This document shows positions 1 to 6,793 of a stretch of DNA of 18,352 nt, piece after piece. The notes under the pieces were generated by a model. That model was given only the letters and a program-made list of their open reading frames with translations, made no database searches and had not been told where the DNA came from. Source of the DNA: CAZHRJ01 sp964534765 (lineage in GTDB: Bacteria; Lindowbacteria; 2-12-FULL-62-27); the NCBI GenBank assembly GCA_964534765.1, contig CAZHRJ010000053.1:1-18352 (forward strand), in the 5' to 3' direction. Numbering within the stretch: the first letter of the stretch is position 1; each line of letters starts with the position of its first letter. Both the position numbers and the translations under genes were made by a program.

Positions 1-21
1 ATATTTTCGTCAAAATGTTTT

Positions 22-327
22 ATGAAAAGCGCACTTTTTCACCGGGAACTATGTAAAGAAATGGGGTTGCGTGAAATTTCTTATCAGCGGCAGGTCGAAG
101 TACCGGTGGTGTACAAGGGAGTTGTATTGAATAGTCATTTTCGCATGGATTTGATTGTCCGGGATAAGGTCATCGTTGAGCTGAAGAGTGTGGATCATGT
201 CGAAGAAATTCATATGGCCCAATGTTTGACATATCTCAAATTATCCAGTAAGAAGCTGTGTCTGTTGCTGAATTTCAACGTCATCAGTTTGCGCGAGGGC
301 ATAAAACGAATCGTATGGAACCTATAA
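22..327 (+). CDS. GxxExxY family protein (PD-(D/E)XK nuclease-like), 5' partial or degraded
   Basis: The 101-residue product resembles the C-terminal three quarters of GxxExxY proteins, a small PD-(D/E)XK-like family whose cellular role is not settled. Visible motifs are the PVVYKGV segment, Asp43 in FRMDLIV, and Glu53-x-Lys55 in VIVELKSV, which together form the nuclease-like signature, followed by the AQCLTYLK segment with Gln67. The family's N-terminal part, including the motif that names it, is missing or degraded. The frame stays open to base 1, so the real start is probably outside the window or was lost, and the ATG at 22 is only the first available. The gene is clearly AT-richer than everything downstream, which suggests a separate origin. 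No operon partner is visible. Family assignment is fairly sure; activity is unknown. Confidence 0.7.
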   Translation: MKSALFHRELCKEMGLREISYQRQVEVPVVYKGVVLNSHFRMDLIVRDKVIVELKSVDHVEEIHMAQCLTYLKLSSKKLCLLLNFNVISLREGIKRIVWNL

Positions 328-343
328 AAATGTTTTATTTTAT

Positions 344-382
344 CTCTGCGTCAGCTCTGCGTCATCTCCGCGCCTCTGCGGT
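344..382. repeat. CTCTGCG-rich short repeat cluster next to an aminotransferase start codon
   Basis: The ten-base word CTCTGCGTCA occurs at 344-353 and again at 355-364. Variants CTCCGCG and CCTCTGCGG follow, then the tail GTAAATCTTTT runs into the ATG at 392. The block fills the gap between the GxxExxY gene and the aminotransferase and leaves no recognisable Shine-Dalgarno for the latter. From memory, similar CTCTGCG strings occur near GxxExxY genes in other genomes; I cannot check that here. Confidence 0.55.
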
Positions 383-391
383 AAATCTTTT

Positions 392-1570
392 ATGATTTCC
401 CAGCGCGCCCTGAATTGCGCCGGGTCGCCCACCCTTGCCATGGATGCCATGGCCAAGGCCCTGAAAGCCGAGGGCAGGGATATCGTGTCGTTCACGGCGG
501 GCGAGCCGGACTTCGATACGCCCGATCCCATCAAGGAGGCCGGCATCGCCGCCATCCGAAACGGACAGACCAAATACACTCCCGCCGCCGGCACAGTGGA
601 GCTTCGCAAGGCCATCAGCGAAAAATTTAAGAAGGATAATCAGATCGACTATTCGCCGGAACAAATTATCGTCGGCGTCGGCGCCAAACATGTCCTCTAC
701 ACTTTTTTTCAGGCCGTCCTCGACCCCGGAGACACGGTTCTGATCCCCACTCCCTACTGGGTGAGCTATCCCGAGCAGGTCAAACTCGCCGGTGGCGGCC
801 CGGTGTATGTTGAGACGACGCCGAGGGAGGGATTTTTGCTGTCGCCGGAAAAGTTGGAAGCGGCATTGAAGAAGGGCACCGGAAAACCCAAGGTCCTGGT
901 TCTCAATTCGCCGAGCAACCCGACCGGGGCGGTCTACCCGCCGGATCATCTCCGGAAACTGTGCGAGATAGCGGACCACGCCGGGATGTTGATCGTTTCT
1001 GACGAAATATACGAAAAACTCATTTATGGCCTGCCTCACGCCTCTCCAGCGGCTTTTGGCCTCTCCATATATAATAGGACGGTTACGGTGAACGGGGTAT
1101 CCAAATCCTATGCCATGACCGGCTGGCGGATCGGGTACGCCGCTGGGCCAAAAGACATCATCGCCGCGATGGGCCGGATCCAGAGCCATGAGACGTCCAA
1201 TCCGACCTCGATCGCCCAGGCGGCGGCGCTGGTGGCTCTTCGCCGGGGAGATCAGGATGTCCGGCCGATGGTGGATACGTTCCGCAAGCGCCGGGACCTG
1301 ATTTTGTCGCTCCTCGGCGGGATTCCGGGCGTGGTATGCCCGCAGCCGGCGGGGGCGTTTTATGTGTTTCCGGACGTCTCCGCCCATCTGTCTCATTTCA
1401 AGAACGCCGATGACCTTTCCCTCTCCATCCTCTCCGACCAGCTCGTCGCGGTCGTATCCGGCGTCGGGTTTGGCGCGCCCACCTGTCTTCGGTTGTCCTA
1501 CGCGGTGTCCGAAAAAGACATCGAAAAGGGTCTTGCCCGGCTGTCCAAATTTTTTGAAAATATTTCTTGA
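392..1570 (+). CDS. Pyridoxal-phosphate aminotransferase, class I/II (aspartate aminotransferase-like)
   Basis: This 392-residue cytosolic enzyme of the aspartate aminotransferase subgroup Ib (called aspC or aspB in other bacteria) would transfer an amino group between an amino acid, probably aspartate, and a 2-oxo acid. Recognisable motifs are AGEPDFDTP near the N-terminus, TKYTPAAG, the PLP-binding NSPSNPTGA and DEIYEKLIY, the Schiff-base lysine Lys238 in GVSKSYAMTGWRIGY, and the substrate-carboxylate arginine in CLRLSYAVS near the C-terminus. Length is normal. The ATG at 392 fits the family N-terminus, but the bases before it are a short repeat without a Shine-Dalgarno. The stop codon lies inside the -35 box of a promoter for the next transcript. 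Exact substrate cannot be read from sequence. Confidence 0.95.
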   Translation: MISQRALNCAGSPTLAMDAMAKALKAEGRDIVSFTAGEPDFDTPDPIKEAGIAAIRNGQTKYTPAAGTVELRKAISEKFKKDNQIDYSPEQIIVGVGAKHVLYTFFQAVLDPGDTVLIPTPYWVSYPEQVKLAGGGPVYVETTPREGFLLSPEKLEAALKKGTGKPKVLVLNSPSNPTGAVYPPDHLRKLCEIADHAGMLIVSDEIYEKLIYGLPHASPAAFGLSIYNRTVTVNGVSKSYAMTGWRIGYAAGPKDIIAAMGRIQSHETSNPTSIAQAAALVALRRGDQDVRPMVDTFRKRRDLILSLLGGIPGVVCPQPAGAFYVFPDVSAHLSHFKNADDLSLSILSDQLVAVVSGVGFGAPTCLRLSYAVSEKDIEKGLARLSKFFENIS

Positions 1571-1595
1571 CAAGACCCCCTAATTTCGTTACACT
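1567..1595 (+). promoter_or_regulatory. Sigma70-like promoter P1
   Basis: A perfect -35 TTGACA (1567-1572) and a -10 TACACT (1590-1595) are separated by 17 bp. Transcription would start near 1602. The TGA stop of the aminotransferase gene (1568-1570) sits inside the -35 box. No ORF starts soon downstream, so the promoter drives either a non-coding RNA or a leader of about 364 nt ahead of the porin. Confidence 0.65.
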
Positions 1596-1601
1596 GCCCT
1601 A

Positions 1602-1860
1602 ATATCTTCAAAGGGCCGATGTGTCCGTCCGCGGTACGGGTCGGGACTTGGCGGTCTGTTGGAGAGGCTGTTTCATAGATGAATAGGAACTCAAAAGCTG
1701 ATTTGAGTTTTAGCAAGCAAGTCAGACAGCGCGGGACGGGCGCCCAAGACAACCATTGGGTGTCGTCCGGCGTGGGGGCGGATCAGGTGATCTGCCCGTA
1801 CATGTAAGGGAATTTGGTGTGTGTACCTGATAGAGAAGAGTTTCACGGGCCTTGGAGGGT
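1602..1860 (+). ncRNA. Candidate structured non-coding RNA or long porin leader
   Basis: This gene-free stretch of about 260 nt follows promoter P1 and folds by eye into a closed multi-branch structure. The closing stem pairs 1606-1611 with 1852-1857 and 1614-1617 with 1848-1851. Inside are a stem 1651-1658/1723-1730 with one mismatch, a perfect 8-bp hairpin 1688-1695/1702-1709, a hairpin 1734-1747/1756-1768 with one bulge, a 9-bp hairpin 1776-1784/1789-1797, and a 6-bp stem 1798-1803/1821-1826 directly abutting it. I could not match it to RNase P, tmRNA, SRP or 6S RNA by their conserved motifs. There is no U-run after the closing stem, so it may be a cis-acting leader of the porin or a processed RNA. 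Boundaries are estimates. Confidence 0.45.
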
Positions 1861-1875
1861 TTGACCGCTTGGCGG

Positions 1876-1907
1876 TTGACACGTGGCCCGGTCGAACTTG
1901 TGATATA
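1876..1907 (+). promoter_or_regulatory. Possible second promoter P2 for the porin
   Basis: A perfect TTGACA at 1876-1881 is followed by TGTGATATAC (1899-1908), which could hold an extended -10. Spacing to GATATA (1902-1907) is 20 bp, longer than ideal. It would give a leader of about 50 nt. A small ACCGC/GCGGT hairpin (1865-1876) overlaps its upstream edge. Confidence 0.35.
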
Positions 1908-1965
1908 CACCCAATATGAAAGCGAGAACACTTTGGACCTTAACGGCAAAGGGGGAGTTCACTCC

Positions 1966-3264
1966 ATGAAAAAAGGTCTTCTTGTATTAACCGCTCTCGT
2001 CGCTTTCGTCTTCGCCCTTCCGATCATGTCGGAAGCGAAGATCGAAATCACGGGCGCAGCGCTCCTGAGCGCGCAGGACATCGATTTTGACACGACGGCC
2101 GGCGTTCTGGACGAGGATTTCAATTTTAATGACCCTCGGGTCAATCTGTATGTCAACGGCGAAGTCTCGGATAAGATTTCCGTGACCGCCAAGTTCTGGG
2201 CTTCCAATGACTGGAGCTCGGAAAATCAGCGTGCCGGCGGCGTCGGTGTGTTCAACGGTGTGAACACCTCCAACACGCCTGTTGGCGGTACTGGTGGCAA
2301 TTTTGGCGCACTGAACGACTCTGTGGAAATGCTTCGCGCCTATCTGACCCTGAAGGATTTTATGGGCAGTGGGTTTGACCTCAAAGTCGGTACGATCGAC
2401 ATCCCGTATGGTTGGGAGTACATGATGCGGACCAACAACGGCGATGACATGAAGAACGATTTCATCACCAACAGTTTGCTCGACATCAATGGGGGCGACG
2501 ATGGTCTTTCCATCTCGGGCTCCTTTGATATGGGTCAGACGAGCACCCCGCTGGCGTGGGAATTGGCTGTGTTGAACGGTGGCGACGTCACCGACGGTAA
2601 TCCGTCCGGATCGAGCAACGGCTCGCGTTCAAACGACGACTTGGCGTGGGCGATCCGCGCCGAAGTCGGCGTGATGGAGAACCTGACGATGCAGGCCAGC
2701 TACTACACAAGCGACAATCGGAAGGACGGCGAACAGGATCCTCTGAACGTCGGAAGTGCCTTCCTGGTTCAGAACATCAACGCCAACAATAACAACGGGA
2801 ATCTTGCTGGTTTGGTGTTCACGAACGATGTTGTCGGCGGTTATGAGCGCGACATGTGGGAGCTCTCCGCCAAGTACGACTACGGCCAGGGATATCTGAT
2901 GGCCATGTGGGGCAACATTGACGCCGATACCGGCAGCGCCGCGACGGTGACCGCTGGGAATCGGGAATATGACTACTGGGGAGTTCAGGGTCGATACAAC
3001 TTCGACGAGAACTCCTATGTGGCAGGCCGCTGGAACCGGATTGAGCCTGACTACACAGTGTCCGGTGTAGCCAACAACCTTGGCGATCCGGAGCTGTGGA
3101 CGATTGCGGCCGGTTACAAACTGGCTGACAATGCCATGGTCAAGGCCGAGTGGTCGTCCTTCGATGAGGACGGCAACGGATTCAGCAACCCGGCCAGCAC
3201 GGCGACGGACAACAGGAAAGCCGACGCCGATGCTCTGACGGTTGCGGTTGGGGTGTCGTTCTAA
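1966..3264 (+). CDS. Outer-membrane beta-barrel porin-like protein
   Basis: The 432-residue product begins with a clear Sec signal peptide (MKKGLLVLTALVAFVFALP, cleavage probably after SEA). The mature part is rich in Asn, Gly, Asp and aromatic residues with alternating strand patterns, as in porins. It ends in VAVGVSF, the C-terminal Phe used for recognition by the BAM complex. It probably forms a diffusion channel in the outer membrane; substrate unknown. The ATG at 1966 is chosen over the in-frame upstream start at 1852 because it begins the signal peptide and follows GGGGGAG (1951-1957). Two promoter-like sites and a structured leader lie upstream, and a strong terminator follows, so it is probably a monocistronic, highly expressed gene. 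Confidence 0.85.
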   Translation: MKKGLLVLTALVAFVFALPIMSEAKIEITGAALLSAQDIDFDTTAGVLDEDFNFNDPRVNLYVNGEVSDKISVTAKFWASNDWSSENQRAGGVGVFNGVNTSNTPVGGTGGNFGALNDSVEMLRAYLTLKDFMGSGFDLKVGTIDIPYGWEYMMRTNNGDDMKNDFITNSLLDINGGDDGLSISGSFDMGQTSTPLAWELAVLNGGDVTDGNPSGSSNGSRSNDDLAWAIRAEVGVMENLTMQASYYTSDNRKDGEQDPLNVGSAFLVQNINANNNNGNLAGLVFTNDVVGGYERDMWELSAKYDYGQGYLMAMWGNIDADTGSAATVTAGNREYDYWGVQGRYNFDENSYVAGRWNRIEPDYTVSGVANNLGDPELWTIAAGYKLADNAMVKAEWSSFDEDGNGFSNPASTATDNRKADADALTVAVGVSF

Positions 3265-3293
3265 GCAGCCCAGGTTTACATAAGCTCTTAAGG

Positions 3294-3329
3294 CCCGTCC
3301 GCCGGTTTTCCGGTGGACGGGTTTTTTTT
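3294..3329 (+). terminator. Rho-independent terminator after the porin
   Basis: A 12-bp GC-rich stem pairs 3294-3305 with 3310-3321 around a TTTT loop and is followed by eight T (3322-3329). One pair in the stem is G-T. It ends the porin transcript. Confidence 0.93.
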
Positions 3330-3349
3330 GTGCGCCCGGCAGGGCGCAC
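3330..3349. other. Perfect stem-loop just after the porin terminator
   Basis: GTGCGCCC (3330-3337) pairs perfectly with GGGCGCAC (3342-3349) around GGCA. It begins at the first base after the terminator T-run. On the minus strand it has no T-run of its own. It could be part of a repeat or a second, back-up hairpin; function unknown. Confidence 0.5.
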
Positions 3350-3368
3350 CCATTTGGGGTGTGTGTAG

Positions 3369-3398
3369 TTCCCTGCCCCGCGGATTATTCAGTATAAA
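3369..3398 (+). promoter_or_regulatory. Weak candidate promoter for the plus-strand cluster
   Basis: TATAAA at 3393-3398 is a good -10 box, with TTCCCT (3369-3374) as a poor -35 at 18 bp. It lies after the porin terminator and about 140 bp before the next gene, so it is the best candidate here for driving the cluster that ends with pdaD and speB. The remaining bases up to 3539 hold nothing else I can identify. Confidence 0.3.
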
Positions 3399-3539
3399 AA
3401 AATGGAGTCAATTCTTCGATGGAGACATATTTTGACGCCTGGCGTAGGATCACACGACATGTACCGGTATCGAGTTCGGCGTGATTGGGAACAGTCAGCG
3501 TCTGCGAACCCAATTTTCTCTTTTCAGGATGGATTTGGT

Positions 3540-4862
3540 ATGGTTGAATGGGTTTGTATGTGGCGTCTGATGTGTGTGGCATGGATCTGTTCCCTCTCAC
3601 CGGTTTTTGCGGTGGATCATCTCCGTGGACCGCTGGTGGTTTCTATATCGGACAAATGGAAACCGATTGAGGAAGCGGGTCCGGAACTCCTCAAGGCCCA
3701 CCTGGCGTCGAATCCCACCGCGACACTTTCCATCTGGAAGTACAACCCCGGGTCGATGTCACCGGACCAGTTTCTGTCGAGCCTTCGCGAGGACCTCGGA
3801 TGGAGCCGGGTCTCGACGGACCTTCGGGCCGACCAGAGATTTGGCCGGACAAACGTGGGCGTTTACAAAAAGTCCGGCGCTTATGAGGAATTGCCGTTCA
3901 AAATCCGGTCTTACGATTTTCTCCTCGATGGCGACATCTACGTCCTCGAAATGCGCGCGCCCGAATCCCTGTTTGACCTCGTCGATCCCGAATTTCAAGA
4001 TGTTTTCGCAAATCTGGCCAAATCCAGCCGCACCTTGGCACCCGCGCCCGCCGCTTCACCCCTCAGTCCCAATTCCCCGCTCCCGGCGCCGGGCCTGCGG
4101 CCGATTACCGATCCGCGGATCTCTGCGGCGTCTCCTCCGCCCGACGGGTCGAAGCGGATTGGCGATGGCTGGACCGAGGGGAAGTTGATTCCCAGGATGG
4201 AGCCGCCACCTGAGGAGCGGCCAAAGGCCGCCGCCCGGCCTGCGCCGGCTCCGGCGCCCGCGATGCCGTCTCTGGTCTATTCGGTATTCTACCGGACTCT
4301 GGACGGGCTATTGGTCGGATTTGATCCGGCATCGCAGATGGCGGCGCTCCTCAGTCCCGATGGGCGCCCTCAATCGGTTTTCCCCGTGACCGGCACGCCG
4401 CTTTTGGCGCCGGACGGCATCCACGTCCTGACCGAAGACTATGCGTACACGATCGATCCGAAAACCGGATCGGTGACCTCCCGCGTCCCATCGGGGCAGG
4501 TGGTCTCCTCAAAAATTATATCCTCCCTTCAGAAACCGGCCCCTCACACCCTGACCCTGACCTCCGTGCCGCCGGCCCGGGCCGTATCCGTCGCATCGGC
4601 GTTGTCAGCGCCGTCGGCGCGGCCCGGCGCGCCGGAGGGGGACATCGTAGCGGCGGCGATTCATCAGGCGGAGGGCCTCCGGTCATCCAAGGGCGTGCGG
4701 CCGGCGCTGGAATTTCTGATGGGCCACCGGCCGGTGGCTGAGAAGAGTCAGAGTCCGCATCTGTATGAGTTTTATTTTCGGCTGGGCGAGTACTGGGAGG
4801 AGACCGGCGATCTGGAAACGGCGCTGGCCTATTACCGCCTGGCGACCAAGGCCATCGACTAA
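3540..4862 (+). CDS. Exported protein of unknown function with Pro/Ala-rich linker and TPR-like end
   Basis: From the ATG at 3540 the product has 440 residues. It opens with a signal peptide (MVEWVCMWRLMCVAWICSLS, ending near VFA), so it is probably periplasmic. Residues about 30-155 form a compact mixed alpha/beta domain that faintly recalls DcrB/PsbP-like folds (a guess). A Pro/Ala/Ser-rich linker follows (about 160-245), then a segment with short beta repeats (LLVGFDPASQMAALLSPDG; YAYTIDPKTGSVTS). The last 35 residues look like one TPR unit (YFRLGEYWEETGDLETALAYY). The frame is open back to 3402; I prefer 3540 because it starts the signal peptide and has AGGA upstream, and 3558 is also possible. 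It starts a plus-strand gene run, 42 bp ahead of the next gene. No family recognised. Confidence 0.7.
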   Translation: MVEWVCMWRLMCVAWICSLSPVFAVDHLRGPLVVSISDKWKPIEEAGPELLKAHLASNPTATLSIWKYNPGSMSPDQFLSSLREDLGWSRVSTDLRADQRFGRTNVGVYKKSGAYEELPFKIRSYDFLLDGDIYVLEMRAPESLFDLVDPEFQDVFANLAKSSRTLAPAPAASPLSPNSPLPAPGLRPITDPRISAASPPPDGSKRIGDGWTEGKLIPRMEPPPEERPKAAARPAPAPAPAMPSLVYSVFYRTLDGLLVGFDPASQMAALLSPDGRPQSVFPVTGTPLLAPDGIHVLTEDYAYTIDPKTGSVTSRVPSGQVVSSKIISSLQKPAPHTLTLTSVPPARAVSVASALSAPSARPGAPEGDIVAAAIHQAEGLRSSKGVRPALEFLMGHRPVAEKSQSPHLYEFYFRLGEYWEETGDLETALAYYRLATKAID

Positions 4863-4904
4863 CCGACGGATCGCGGGAGACACGGAGAATGAGCGCGCAA
4901 TTCA

Positions 4905-5306
4905 ATGCCCTACCGGATTGAAATCGTCCCCATCGACAGCCTGCGCCAGCACGAGCAAATCATACCGGAACGGCTCGAAAAGGTCCTCGCCATCATCACC
5001 CGGGAACAGTGTGTCGACATCCCCGTCGTTGTCGATGAAAAATCCCTCGTCATCCTCGACGGCCATCACCGCTATAACGCCCTGCTTTCGATGGGCGCCA
5101 AAAAAGTCCCGGCTCTCCTCATCGATTATTTCGACGATGCCCTCATCACCGTGGAGGCACGCCCGGAGTCGGGACTCGAATCGCTGTCCAAACAGCAGGT
5201 CATTGACATGGGCCGCTCGAACAAAGTATTCAATCCCAAAACCACGCGGCACAAATTGAAGTTTACCGTTGACAGAATTAATGTGCCTTTGTCTCAGTTG
5301 ATCTAG
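4905..5306 (+). CDS. ParB/sulfiredoxin-fold protein, SerK/SbnI-like (possible free-serine kinase)
   Basis: This 133-residue protein has the ParB/Srx fold signature. Glu17 in LRQHEQI occupies the place of the catalytic Glu of SerK/SbnI-type free-serine kinases, and Asp52-Gly-His-His-Arg56 (VILDGHHRYNAL) is the nucleotide/phosphate-binding motif. A C-terminal PKTTRH (111-116) and INVPL tail are typical, as I recall, of short bacterial and archaeal members of this group. Those enzymes phosphorylate free L-serine to O-phosphoserine with ATP or ADP. There is no DNA-binding helix-turn-helix, so a ParB partition role is unlikely. It sits 24 bp upstream of pdaD and is probably co-transcribed. It ends in TAG, which matters for reading the amber codon in speB. 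Fold assignment is firm; kinase activity is inferred. Confidence 0.75.
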   Translation: MPYRIEIVPIDSLRQHEQIIPERLEKVLAIITREQCVDIPVVVDEKSLVILDGHHRYNALLSMGAKKVPALLIDYFDDALITVEARPESGLESLSKQQVIDMGRSNKVFNPKTTRHKLKFTVDRINVPLSQLI

Positions 5307-5330
5307 AGAGCGCGGCGCGAAAGGACGACC

Positions 5331-5894
5331 ATGTACGTACCCACAAAAATATTTCTGACGAAGGGCCGGGGAATTCACAGGGAAAAACTGGCCAGTTTCG
5401 AGGAGGCGCTCCGGGACGCGGGAATCGGGCCGTTCAATATCATCTGCGTCTCCAGCATCTTCCCGCCTCACTGCCAGCTCATCAGCCGCGACAAGGGCAG
5501 CCTGATGTTGCGCGAGGGCCAGATTCTTCATGTGGTGTTGAGCAAGAATGAAACCAACGAGCCCGGCCGGCTGATCGCCGCCGCCAACGGGCTGGCCATT
5601 CCACGCGATCCAAGCCAGTACGGGTATCTCTCGGAACATCATTCGAACGGCCAGACCGCGCGGGAAGCGGGGCTGTACGCGGAAGTTCTCGCGGCCAACA
5701 TGCTGGCGACGGTGATGGGGGAAAAGGAAATCAAATATTCCAAACCCAAGGGCGGACATGGATTCCGGTGGCGGATCAATCCCAAAGACCGCGGGCCGAA
5801 ACTGGGCCGCACGATGAGCGTCGCCAGCGACGCCGAGGGCGACCGGCAGGGCCGGTGGACGACGGTACTGGCCGCCGCGATCCTGATTCCGTGA
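5331..5894 (+). CDS. pdaD: Pyruvoyl-dependent arginine decarboxylase
   Basis: The 187-residue proenzyme converts L-arginine to agmatine and CO2 using a pyruvoyl group made by self-cleavage. The cleavage site is visible as VSSIFPP, with the bond between Ser41 and Ser42, matching the Ser-Ser site of archaeal PdaD. The conserved segment YGYLSEHH, with a Glu that likely serves as proton donor, and the N-terminal PTKIFLTKG also fit. AAGGA (5321-5325) lies 5 bp before the ATG. The last bases overlap the GTG start of agmatinase (GTGA), so the two steps from arginine to putrescine are translationally coupled. Length is close to the usual 160-195 residues. Confidence 0.93.
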   Translation: MYVPTKIFLTKGRGIHREKLASFEEALRDAGIGPFNIICVSSIFPPHCQLISRDKGSLMLREGQILHVVLSKNETNEPGRLIAAANGLAIPRDPSQYGYLSEHHSNGQTAREAGLYAEVLAANMLATVMGEKEIKYSKPKGGHGFRWRINPKDRGPKLGRTMSVASDAEGDRQGRWTTVLAAAILIP

Positions 5895-6595
5895 AGTCCT
5901 TTCCCGCCAGGATCCCCGACTTCCTCGAAATCTCTCCTTCAAAAAATCCCAGTTACGTCCTTCTGCCCCTGCCCTTTGACTCCGGGTCATCCCGGCCGGG
6001 CAGCCGCAAGGCGCCCGCGGCGATCCTGGACGCGTCCCAGTCGATCGAGTGGTACGATGAGACGGTCGATTGGAATCTGGAGAAACTGGCCTATCAGACC
6101 CGTCCGCCGATGATGCCCAAAAAAGGCGAGCGCCCGCGCGCGTATCTGGATCGCGTGCGGGCCGCGGCATTGGGTGTGTATCGTCGAGGAGCGATTCCGA
6201 TCGGCATCGGCGGTGAACACACGCTTCTGGTTCCACTCGTCGAGGCTCTGGCGGCCGGGCGCGCGGACAAGCAATTTTCAGTGGTGGTGTTTGACGCCCA
6301 CAGCGATCTTCGGGAGTCCTTCGATGGCAATCCCTGGAGCCATGCCTGCTCGACCCGCCGGGTGGTCGAGATGGGCATTGACGCGACGGTGGTGGGGCTT
6401 CGGAGTCTGTTGCCGGAACACCGCGCCGCGGGCGCCCGGCTCATTTTTCCGGAAGACATCCGGAACGGATCGTGGAAAATGAAGTTGGGGGAGATCGAGC
6501 GGGACGTCTATATTTCGATCGATGTGGATGTGCTGGATCTGGGGATCATGCCCGCCGCGACGAATCCGGAACCCGGGGGACTTTCGTGGGACTAG
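5891..6595 (+). CDS. speB: Agmatinase, cut short by an in-frame TAG
   Basis: Agmatinase hydrolyses agmatine to putrescine and urea with a two-manganese centre. The ureohydrolase metal ligands are all present: His110 in GGEHTL, Asp135-x-His137-x-Asp139 in FDAHSDLR, and Asp211-x-Asp213 in SIDVDVLD. The GTG start at 5891 overlaps the pdaD stop and fits the family N-terminus. The reading frame stops at TAG (6593-6595), right after NPEPGGLSWD, giving 234 residues instead of about 300. The same frame then continues with a good agmatinase C-terminus up to 6793. So the gene is a point-mutation pseudogene, is read through, or contains a sequencing error. All metal ligands precede the stop, but the last helix and strand of the fold would be lost. 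Confidence 0.85.
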   Translation: MKSFPARIPDFLEISPSKNPSYVLLPLPFDSGSSRPGSRKAPAAILDASQSIEWYDETVDWNLEKLAYQTRPPMMPKKGERPRAYLDRVRAAALGVYRRGAIPIGIGGEHTLLVPLVEALAAGRADKQFSVVVFDAHSDLRESFDGNPWSHACSTRRVVEMGIDATVVGLRSLLPEHRAAGARLIFPEDIRNGSWKMKLGEIERDVYISIDVDVLDLGIMPAATNPEPGGLSWD

Positions 6596-6793
6596 TTCTC
6601 GGAGGTGCTGGCGTTTTTATTCGAAGGCCGGACGTTTCTGGCCGGGGATGTCGTCGAGCTTTGCCCGCCCGCCGGGCCCGCTTACGCGGCCATCACCGCG
6701 GCGCGCGTGCTGACTCGACTCATCGCCCTCGCTGAAAAATCCCGAAGTCTTACCGGAGCCGGCAGACTTGGAGTTCTCCCGCGCGGCCTCTGA
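6596..6793 (+). pseudogene. Orphaned C-terminal part of agmatinase after the amber codon
   Basis: In the same frame as speB, immediately after the TAG, 65 codons encode FSEVLAFLFEGRTFLAGDVV and then ELCPP, which matches the C-terminal region of agmatinases (a helix, then a strand ending in VVELxPP) and ends in TGA at 6791-6793. There is no frameshift and no plausible independent start with a Shine-Dalgarno. With the TAG read as an amino acid the whole protein would have 300 residues, the usual size. Its 3' end overlaps the convergent cyclase gene by 44 bp. Confidence 0.7.

Noticed and set aside
362..1573. Minus-strand ORF of 403 residues opposite the aminotransferase
   Set aside because: Rich in Arg and Gly with no family motif; it is the antisense shadow of a well-supported enzyme gene.
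1852..1965. Upstream in-frame start for the porin
   Set aside because: The signal peptide begins at 1966 with a good Shine-Dalgarno, and 1852 lies in the structured leader.
4902..6236. Minus-strand ORF of 444 residues across three plus-strand genes
   Set aside because: It covers the SerK-like gene, pdaD and part of speB, all of which have clear motifs; its own product has none.
6593..6595. TAG as a genetic-code change or pyrrolysine codon
   Set aside because: Two other genes in the window end in TAG at plausible C-termini, so general recoding is unlikely; a point mutation is simpler.
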